A stretch of DNA of 7,189 nucleotides from Bacteroidota bacterium. GTDB lineage: Bacteria > Bacteroidota > Bacteroidia > Cytophagales > Cyclobacteriaceae. A model generated the notes under the pieces. That model did not search any database, was not told the origin of the DNA, and saw only the letters and a list, made by a program, of their open reading frames with translations. The translations under genes were made by a program, and so were the position numbers. Below, piece by piece: positions 1-4,450 of this stretch. The stretch lies in NCBI GenBank assembly GCA_023431285.1, contig JAEYXN010000118.1:1-7189 (forward strand), in the 5' to 3' direction. The stretch's first letter is position 1. Every line of letters starts with the position of its first letter.

Positions 1-1
1 G

Positions 2-568
2 TACGTGGGTCCTGTGGGCTATTTCTTTCTCATGCTCACCATCTTCATCGTGATGATGGAGTTGCTTAATGTCAGCATGTATGACTTAAGCACTGTAAAC
101 AATCCTCTGGATGTTTCGAATGCAAAAGAAAAGGAAGCCATTCAGCATATTTTCATAGATTTCATCTCGCGACATCTCAGGATATATTCGTTTTTGCTCA
201 TTCCGGTTACGGCAAGCATCGCGTGGCTGTTTTTCCGAAAGCAAGGCCTTAATCTGCTTGAACACTCAATATTGGTTTTTTATGTTGGCGGCCACCTCCT
301 TTGGCTTTCTATTATCGGCTTGTTCACCTTAAAATACTTTCAGCTCAATCTCATCTCCCTTCAGCTCATCGTGCATTTTTTTCTTTATGGTCTAGGCTGC
401 TCGAATTTGTATAAATCATCGTCAAAGGGGAAACAGTTTGCAAAAGGAATTGTAGTATACATTCTCGCATATGTGATCTTCACGCTTGGCGTTTCCATCG
501 CCACGGTGGCGTACATGCTTTCAGATCCGGAGATGTTGAAAATTATCAAAGGTGCTAATGCGTCATGA
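2..568 (+). CDS. Multi-pass membrane protein, DUF3667-like, 5' truncated by the window edge
   Basis: The frame is open to the left edge (codon 2-4 is Tyr), so the GTG at 5-7 is probably an internal Val and the gene starts upstream. Residues are numbered from that GTG. About five hydrophobic segments are visible (near 4-22, 58-76, 86-108, 113-134 and 149-172), separated by short charged loops. The motif FRKQGLNLLEH at 77-87 and the preceding Y-V-G-P-V-G-Y-F stretch resemble the C-terminal membrane half of DUF3667 proteins. These are common in Bacteroidota and normally have an N-terminal cysteine-containing segment, which would lie outside this window. The family has no established function, and the assignment rests on recollection of the family pattern. 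The protein presumably sits in the inner membrane. The gene ends in TGA at 566-568, 37 bases from the convergent lspA stop. A generic YIP1-like or other polytopic protein is the main alternative. Confidence 0.7.
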   Translation, partial: YVGPVGYFFLMLTIFIVMMELLNVSMYDLSTVNNPLDVSNAKEKEAIQHIFIDFISRHLRIYSFLLIPVTASIAWLFFRKQGLNLLEHSILVFYVGGHLLWLSIIGLFTLKYFQLNLISLQLIVHFFLYGLGCSNLYKSSSKGKQFAKGIVVYILAYVIFTLGVSIATVAYMLSDPEMLKIIKGANAS

Positions 569-605
569 TCGATGCGACGCGTAAATCTGCGAATGAAATT
601 TGAGA

Positions 606-1130
606 TTAGATACCGTTGTCCCCGGTAAGATCACCTGCCGGTCTGGTTTGCTTCATCATAAAGGCGACAAGAACGACGAAAACACCCGTCATGATCGAAA
701 CGTCTGCAAGATTAAACACACCGGTCTTAAACAGATAAAAATCCAAATGCAAAAAGTCAGTCACCGATCCATGAATTGCACGATCATAAATGTTGCCAAT
801 GCCTCCGCCGACAACAAATGCAAGCCCGACAAAAAGGCTTCGTGATAAATCATTACGTACAAAGAGCAGCACCACAGCGGCAGAGAGGATGATCACTGGT
901 ATCAATACAAGCAACAAGAATCGGAGTTCATCGGAAAGCGAATTACCGATGCTTAAAAATGCGCCGGCGTTCTCCACACGCGTTAACATGATCCTGTTAT
1001 CAAACAGTCTGATTTGCTCATCAGGAATTATTGAGCTGCGAACAATAGATTTGCTGATCTGGTCACATCCGATGTTGAAGATCAGGAGCAAAAAAATCAG
1101 GGTGGTCCTGGCGATCCTGTTGGTAATCAT
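606..1130 (-). CDS. lspA: Lipoprotein signal peptidase (signal peptidase II), Bacteroidota NIGCDQ-type
   Basis: LspA is an inner-membrane aspartyl protease that removes the signal peptide of prolipoproteins after the lipobox cysteine is diacylated. The 174 residues match the usual family length of about 160-200. Family motifs are in order: D-Q-x-x-K (Asp23, Lys27), N-A-G-A-F at 54-58, G-N-x-Y-D-R (Asn113, Arg117), V-T-D-F with Asp125, and F-N-L-A-D with Asp143. Asp125 and Asp143 are the expected catalytic pair, so the enzyme looks intact. Four hydrophobic segments are visible (about 8-22, 70-90, 96-112 and 140-158). The NIGCDQ N-terminus resembles a second LspA type that I recall in Bacteroidota alongside the housekeeping copy; the usual ileS neighbour is absent. 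The ATG follows the VOC stop by 26 bases on the same strand, suggesting co-transcription. No Shine-Dalgarno sequence is evident, only an AT-rich leader. Confidence 0.93.
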   Translation of the reverse strand: MITNRIARTTLIFLLLIFNIGCDQISKSIVRSSIIPDEQIRLFDNRIMLTRVENAGAFLSIGNSLSDELRFLLLVLIPVIILSAAVVLLFVRNDLSRSLFVGLAFVVGGGIGNIYDRAIHGSVTDFLHLDFYLFKTGVFNLADVSIMTGVFVVLVAFMMKQTRPAGDLTGDNGI

Positions 1131-1156
1131 GCGATAATAAAAAGCAAATGTACGAA

Positions 1157-1591
1157 TTATGAAGATGAATTTGGAGCGGCTACACTCCCATCCTCGGCCA
1201 GGCTCAAAAACGGGTTAAACGCCAGCTCCCAATAGTTATTTTCAGGATCAGCCACATATCCGCGGTACCCTCCCCAGAATACCCTCTCCGGCTGCCGGGT
1301 GACCCTTACACCTTTGCTGACAAGCTCCCCAAATACCCGGTCGACATCTTCTTCCGAAGAAAAATTTATGGATAAGGAGAAACGTTTGAAACCTTCACCG
1401 TCATTGGGACAAGAAATGTCGCTGGCCAGTTCGCGATCAGGGAAGAGTGCGAGTACGATGCCATTTAGCCGGAAAAATACGATCTGCTCTTCCTCCTGCA
1501 TCGGTGTCCATCCGAATTTCTCAACATAGAATGTACGCATGACTGCAAGATCACGAACTCCGAGGGTTATGAAAGTCAACCGTTGTTCCAT
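1157..1591 (-). CDS. VOC-family (glyoxalase/dioxygenase fold) protein without histidines
   Basis: This 144-residue protein has the vicinal-oxygen-chelate pattern of two beta-alpha-beta-beta-beta units. The first is ITLGVRDL at 8-15, a helix with F-Y-x-x-x-F-G-W, then strands at about 36-50. The second begins near 70 and closes with G-Y-R-G-Y-V-A-D-P-E-N-N-Y-W-E-L-A at 108-124. Glu122 sits where family enzymes carry a metal-ligand Glu. There is no histidine anywhere, so the usual His ligands are missing and the first-strand ligand position appears to be Phe7. Glyoxalase I activity is therefore unlikely; a non-catalytic binding protein or a resistance-type VOC protein are alternatives. The C-terminal 15 residues look like a disordered Ser/Ala tail. 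The ATG at 1591 is supported by AAGGA on the minus strand (plus-strand 1602-1606), ten bases upstream. It likely heads a two-gene unit with lspA. The substrate is unknown. Confidence 0.88.
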   Translation of the reverse strand: MEQRLTFITLGVRDLAVMRTFYVEKFGWTPMQEEEQIVFFRLNGIVLALFPDRELASDISCPNDGEGFKRFSLSINFSSEEDVDRVFGELVSKGVRVTRQPERVFWGGYRGYVADPENNYWELAFNPFLSLAEDGSVAAPNSSS

Positions 1592-1699
1592 AATTTGTTT
1601 GTCCTTAATTCACGAACGATTAATTTAACACGTAAACGCTGATGCCCCAACTCATCCGTCAGGATAAGCGGGGTTGAAAATTTCAAATAACCACAGAGT
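1592..1699. promoter_or_regulatory. Divergent intergenic region between the VOC-lspA and SDR-Gfo gene pairs
   Basis: This 108-base spacer separates two divergently transcribed pairs, so both promoters probably lie in it. I searched by eye for the Bacteroidota promoter form (TTG, then TAnnTTTG about 20 bases later) on both strands and found no good match. Near the SDR start there is a 13-base near-palindrome (1674-1686). The VOC gene has an AAGGA sequence ten bases before its ATG; the SDR gene has none. Confidence 0.45.
1674..1686. repeat. Short palindrome TTGAAA-A-TTTCAA upstream of the SDR gene
   Basis: Two perfect 6-base arms flank one central A, ending 13 bases before the SDR ATG at 1700. 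It could be an operator half-site pair overlapping the ribosome landing zone. It is short and AT-rich, so chance occurrence is quite possible. Confidence 0.3.
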
Positions 1700-2416
1700 A
1701 TGCAAAACATAAAAAACAAAACAATACTTGTCACAGGAGGAAGCAAGGGCATCGGTTACGGAATAGCAGAAATCCTTTTGAAGGAGGGCGCGCGGGTAGC
1801 TATCACCAGCAGATCGAAGGAATCAGCTGAGAAAGCTGCTGCATCATTGAGAAAATCAGGAGGCGAGGTCTTAGCAGTAGAAGCGGATGTCAGAAGTCTT
1901 TCATCCCAAAAGGCTGCGGTTGAAAGCGTGATCAAACAGTGGGGTCAGCTCGATGTGCTTGTGGCTAACGCAGGTCTGGGCTACTTCGACAATGTAGAAA
2001 CATTGACAGAAGAACAATGGAACGAGACGATCGATACAAATCTGACCGGCGTCTTTTTTAGCGTGAAGGCCTCGCTCGAGGCATTAAAAAACTCGAAGGG
2101 TTATATCATCACAATAGCGAGTCTTGCCGGAACGAATTTCTTTGCCGGAGGATCAGCGTATAATGCCAGTAAATTTGGCCTTGTTGGCTTTACACAGGCG
2201 ATAATGCTTGACCTTCGTGGATACGGAATTAAAGTTAGTACTATCATGCCTGGATCAGTGGCAACGCATTTCAATGGAAACGAGCCAGACACTTCGGATG
2301 CCTGGAAGATCCAGCCTGAGGATATCGGACAATTAGTGAAGGACCTTCTTCTCATGAACCCCCGAACACTTCCGAGCAAGATAGAGGTCAGGCCATCGGT
2401 TCCCGGAAAGGGATAA
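1700..2416 (+). CDS. Short-chain dehydrogenase/reductase (classical SDR, FabG-like)
   Basis: This is a cytosolic NAD(P)(H)-dependent oxidoreductase of the classical SDR family; its 238 residues are typical. The cofactor motif T-G-G-S-K-G-I-G lies at 12-19 (TGxxxGIG). N-A-G is at 90-92, the structural/catalytic Asn at 114, Ser141 in the I-A-S-L-A-G strand, and Y-N-A-S-K at 154-158 gives catalytic Tyr154 and Lys158. P-G at 184-185 follows the next strand. Arg38 after the second strand (T-S-R-S) favours NADP(H), an inference from family rules. The tail L-P-S-K-I-E-V-R-P resembles other SDRs annotated loosely as 3-oxoacyl-ACP reductase. No fatty-acid gene is nearby, so fabG is not a justified name. 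There is no signal peptide. The start fits the family, with Rossmann strand 1 beginning about residue 7, but lacks a Shine-Dalgarno sequence. It lies 18 bases before the Gfo/Idh/MocA gene and is probably co-transcribed with it. The substrate cannot be read from the sequence. Confidence 0.94.
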   Translation: MQNIKNKTILVTGGSKGIGYGIAEILLKEGARVAITSRSKESAEKAAASLRKSGGEVLAVEADVRSLSSQKAAVESVIKQWGQLDVLVANAGLGYFDNVETLTEEQWNETIDTNLTGVFFSVKASLEALKNSKGYIITIASLAGTNFFAGGSAYNASKFGLVGFTQAIMLDLRGYGIKVSTIMPGSVATHFNGNEPDTSDAWKIQPEDIGQLVKDLLLMNPRTLPSKIEVRPSVPGKG

Positions 2417-2434
2417 TTTAGAAATTCATCCGTC

Positions 2435-3517
2435 ATGAAATACTTATCGCTGATCCTGTTAATGACTGTCTTCTCATCTTACGGTCAGACGAAAAAACCT
2501 TTTCGCATTGGCGTAGCCGGTCTAACGCATTCTCATGTGCATTGGATTCTCGGACGAGCCCATGACGGAGACATAGAAATTGTTGGCATCGCCGAACGCA
2601 ATCGCGATCTCGCGGAACGATTCCTGAAGCAGCATAAGCTTCCGATGTCACTTGTATACAATACCATTGAAGAGATGGTAGAGAAAACAAAACCGGAAGC
2701 CGTCACAGCTTTTAATAGTATCGATGAGCATTTGAATGTAGTCCGGATTTGTGCGCCAAAAAAGATCCACGTAATGGTGGAGAAACCTTTGGCTGTGAGT
2801 CTCGAGCATGCGCGTGAAATGGAAACGCTGGCGAAGAAGCACGGGATATTGCTTCTCACAAATTACGAAACAACCTGGTACGCCAGCAACGCCGACGCTA
2901 CAGACCAGCTATCGAAGCTTGGGGATATAAGAAAAGTTGTCGTGCATGACGGTCATAAAGGCCCGAAAGAGATTGGAGTTAATCCTGAATTTCTCGAATG
3001 GCTTACGGATCCTGTAAGAAATGGCGGTGGCGCAATAACTGACTTCGGTTGCTACGGTGCGAACCTTATGACGTGGTTGATGAAAGGACAACGGCCCCTC
3101 TATGTGACGGCGGTAACGCAGCAGATCAAGCCAGTTGTTTATCCGAAGGTGGACGATGAAGCTACTATCATAGTAGTGTATCCGAAAGCACAAGGAATTA
3201 TCCAGGCGTCCTGGAACTGGCCGTATAACAGAAAGGATATGGAAGTGTACTCCGAAGGAGGTTACGTCATCGCGGACAGAAACGGCCTGAAGATGTGGCC
3301 TACTTACGATGGGCCGGAACAATACAAGAAGGCTGGAGAACTTCCCAAGCCGCATCACGATCCGTTTGCATATCTCGCCGCAGCGGCGCGAAAAGAAATT
3401 ACCATCGGAGACTGGGACCTCTCCGCTCTTTCAAATAATATGATGGTAATGGAAATTCTTGACGCTGCGAAACGTTCTGCCAAAGAAGGCAAAGCTATTC
3501 ACCTCGAAAAAAAGTAA
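2435..3517 (+). CDS. Exported Gfo/Idh/MocA-family oxidoreductase
   Basis: This 360-residue protein is an NAD(P)-dependent oxidoreductase of the Gfo/Idh/MocA family, which mostly acts on sugars, inositols and related polyols. Residues 1-18 form a Sec-type signal peptide: Lys2, hydrophobic core 4-14, then S-S-Y-G-Q with probable cleavage beside Gln18. There is no twin-arginine motif and no lipobox Cys, so a soluble periplasmic location is inferred. The Rossmann domain starts near residue 22, with G-V-A-G-L-T-H-S-H at 26-34. E-K-P at 116-118 contains the conserved Lys117. G-G-G-A-I-T-D-F-G-C-Y at 197-207 is the substrate-domain motif, with Tyr207 where many relatives have His. That variant, and the following V-T-A-V-T-Q-Q and Q-A-S-W-N-W-P, mark a subgroup I recall from Bacteroidota. 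The start is firm because the Rossmann fold begins directly after the signal. It follows the SDR gene by 18 bases. The substrate is unknown. Confidence 0.92.
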   Translation: MKYLSLILLMTVFSSYGQTKKPFRIGVAGLTHSHVHWILGRAHDGDIEIVGIAERNRDLAERFLKQHKLPMSLVYNTIEEMVEKTKPEAVTAFNSIDEHLNVVRICAPKKIHVMVEKPLAVSLEHAREMETLAKKHGILLLTNYETTWYASNADATDQLSKLGDIRKVVVHDGHKGPKEIGVNPEFLEWLTDPVRNGGGAITDFGCYGANLMTWLMKGQRPLYVTAVTQQIKPVVYPKVDDEATIIVVYPKAQGIIQASWNWPYNRKDMEVYSEGGYVIADRNGLKMWPTYDGPEQYKKAGELPKPHHDPFAYLAAAARKEITIGDWDLSALSNNMMVMEILDAAKRSAKEGKAIHLEKK

Positions 3518-3532
3518 CCGCGTCTACGCGAC
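3507..3532 (-). terminator. Possible intrinsic terminator of the 169-residue membrane-protein gene
   Basis: Read on the minus strand, arms GTCGCG (plus 3527-3532) and CGCGGT (plus 3517-3522) close a 4-base loop at 3523-3526. This gives four G-C pairs plus two G-U pairs. Three bases later comes a run of seven T (plus 3507-3513). The structure covers the convergent stop codons of both neighbouring genes, so the T run lies inside the 3' end of the Gfo/Idh/MocA coding sequence. The stem is short, so strength is doubtful. On the plus strand no T run follows. Confidence 0.42.
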
Positions 3533-4033
3533 AGCTCTTACTCTCTTCACGGCAGACTTCGCGGTTCTTTGAACTTCATCGATCTGCGCTGACACCTTAT
3601 CCTTGTTGTCCAAAGTATTGATGACAGCAGCTGCAACGAGTCCTCCGATAATGTACCACGCTACTGTCATGGCTTGTGTTTTCCGGGTGAGGTTCGTCGG
3701 TGTTTCGTCAAGACCCATTGGCTTTGGAAGCGCGACCGCCCCAATACCAGCTCCAAGGCCAAGCGCCAGGCCCTTCAACAAGGTTTTATCATTGGTATCG
3801 CCGCCGGCCATTGCATAGTATAAGGTGTTACTCATCAGGTCTCCTGCCAATGATACCGGCAAAAGGTTTTGCACAGCCATCGGGGTACTATTACCCTTGA
3901 AGAATTTCGCTACGGCGTTCATTCCAAGAAGATCCAGCCTGGGCGCTTCCTTGTCAACTTTAGATACAACCTGATTTATAAGTGTAAGGGCACATGCGCC
4001 TGCAAGGCCTCCGATGATTGATGAGAATTTCAT
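3524..4033 (-). CDS. Glycine-rich membrane protein of unknown function
   Basis: This 169-residue protein has no function I can name; I recall similar unassigned proteins in Bacteroidota beginning M-K-F-S-S-x-x-G-G-x-A-G-A-C-A-L-T. Hydrophobic segments lie near 5-23, 60-77, 86-104 and 121-141. The first and last are similar in style (G-G-L-A-G-A-C-A-L and G-G-L-V-A-A-A-V-I). The third contains G-L-A-L-G-L-G-A-G-I-G-A, a glycine-zipper-like pattern suited to tight helix packing. A soluble stretch at 28-50 carries A-P-R-L-D-L-L-G-M. The last 25 residues form a basic amphipathic helix rich in K, R, A and V that could lie on the inner membrane surface. The first segment could be read as a signal peptide, but the later helices argue for a polytopic protein. 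The stop codon is 6 bases from that of the convergent oxidoreductase. The gene is divergent from the 84-residue gene, and its start lacks a Shine-Dalgarno sequence. Confidence 0.85.
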   Translation of the reverse strand: MKFSSIIGGLAGACALTLINQVVSKVDKEAPRLDLLGMNAVAKFFKGNSTPMAVQNLLPVSLAGDLMSNTLYYAMAGGDTNDKTLLKGLALGLGAGIGAVALPKPMGLDETPTNLTRKTQAMTVAWYIIGGLVAAAVINTLDNKDKVSAQIDEVQRTAKSAVKRVRAVA

Positions 4034-4158
4034 AATGCAAACTTTTGATAACGGCTAGAAAAACGGATGCCAGATCAGCATTCAGTTGACTTGATTCAGA
4101 GTTCCAGCATCAGACGCCGGCATTACAATTTTATTTTATCTCACAAAAAGATAAAACA
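4034..4158. promoter_or_regulatory. Divergent intergenic region between the 169- and 84-residue genes
   Basis: These 125 bases must supply the promoters for both flanking genes unless one is read from further upstream. The part next to the 84-residue gene is very AT-rich and holds a perfect inverted repeat (4134-4156). I found no convincing TTG / TAnnTTTG pair on either strand. The nearest minus-strand match is TATCTTTT inside the repeat, without a correctly spaced TTG. Confidence 0.45.
4134..4156. repeat. Perfect 8-bp inverted repeat over the start region of the 84-residue gene
   Basis: Left arm TTTTATCT (4134-4141) and right arm AGATAAAA (4149-4156) are exact reverse complements around a 7-base loop, CACAAAA. 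The right arm ends two bases before the ATG at 4159. Possible roles are an operator for a dimeric regulator serving both divergent genes, or a weak AU-rich hairpin over the ribosome-binding region. The arms contain only one G-C pair, so as RNA it would be unstable; a DNA operator fits better. Confidence 0.5.
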
Positions 4159-4413
4159 ATGGAAAACCATCTGCTTGAAAAGGTCAATTCTCTCGTTGAA
4201 AAATGGAAGCGCGAACACAATGGTGAAGCCCCATTATATGTAGTTGTATCGCCCGACGAGAACAAAGCTCTTATTAAAGCAGTACGCGCCGCCAAAAACT
4301 ACGCAGACGATCAGATAGTGACTTCCTATAATGATATTAAAATCGCGGAGCACCCTCAGCAAACCGATGGAAAAATGTACGTCAGTAATGAGTTACCGGA
4401 GACGGGATCGTAG
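4159..4413 (+). CDS. Small soluble protein of unknown function
   Basis: I do not recognise a family for this 84-residue protein. It has no signal peptide, membrane segment or cysteine. Residues 1-20 form a charged amphipathic helix (L-L-E-K-V-N-S-L-V-E-K-W-K-R-E-H), followed by a likely strand L-Y-V-V-V-S at 26-31. A second helix spans about 33-47 (E-N-K-A-L-I-K-A-V-R-A-A-K). A more polar C-terminal part follows with short strands (D-I-K-I-A, K-M-Y-V-S). This alpha-beta-alpha-beta order suggests a small folded cytosolic domain. The coding case rests on the ATG with A at -3 in an A-rich leader, as is usual in Bacteroidota, plausible protein-like composition, and a position filling the space between well-supported genes. 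It is divergent from the 169-residue gene and convergent with the histidine kinase (37 bases between stops). A perfect inverted repeat abuts its start codon. Confidence 0.75.
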   Translation: MENHLLEKVNSLVEKWKREHNGEAPLYVVVSPDENKALIKAVRAAKNYADDQIVTSYNDIKIAEHPQQTDGKMYVSNELPETGS

Positions 4414-4418
4414 TTCCT

Positions 4419-4448
4419 GATTGTGTAAAATTCTAACCACACACGATC
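4419..4448 (+). terminator. Weak hairpin between convergent genes, possible terminator
   Basis: GATTGTGT (4419-4426) can pair with ACACGATC (4441-4448) in plus-strand RNA, with seven Watson-Crick pairs and one U-G pair around a 14-base loop. No T run follows, and on the minus strand one pair becomes A-C. It lies just after the 84-residue gene and could slow or end transcription there, but it lacks the full intrinsic-terminator form. Confidence 0.2.
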
Positions 4449-4450
4449 GG

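Noticed and set aside
5..7. GTG as the start codon of the first gene
   Set aside because: The frame is open to the window edge and the protein begins mid-domain for the family it resembles; GTG is more likely an internal Val.
560..580. Hairpin GCGTC / GACGC at the end of the first gene as a terminator
   Set aside because: There are only five clean pairs with an 11-base loop, and no T run follows on either strand.
1065..1074. Lipobox-like N-I-G-C at residues 19-22 of LspA
   Set aside because: Asn is at -3 where Leu, Val or Ile is expected, and the Cys precedes the conserved family D-Q-x-x-K motif at the end of membrane helix 1. It is part of the LspA fold, not a lipoprotein signal.
790..1137. 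Plus-strand open frame opposite lspA
   Set aside because: It overlaps the conserved LspA sequence completely and gives a low-complexity Ser/Arg/Thr-rich translation.
2909..3358. Antisense open frame within the Gfo/Idh/MocA gene
   Set aside because: It is a shadow of a well-supported gene with conserved motifs across the same bases; its composition is not protein-like.
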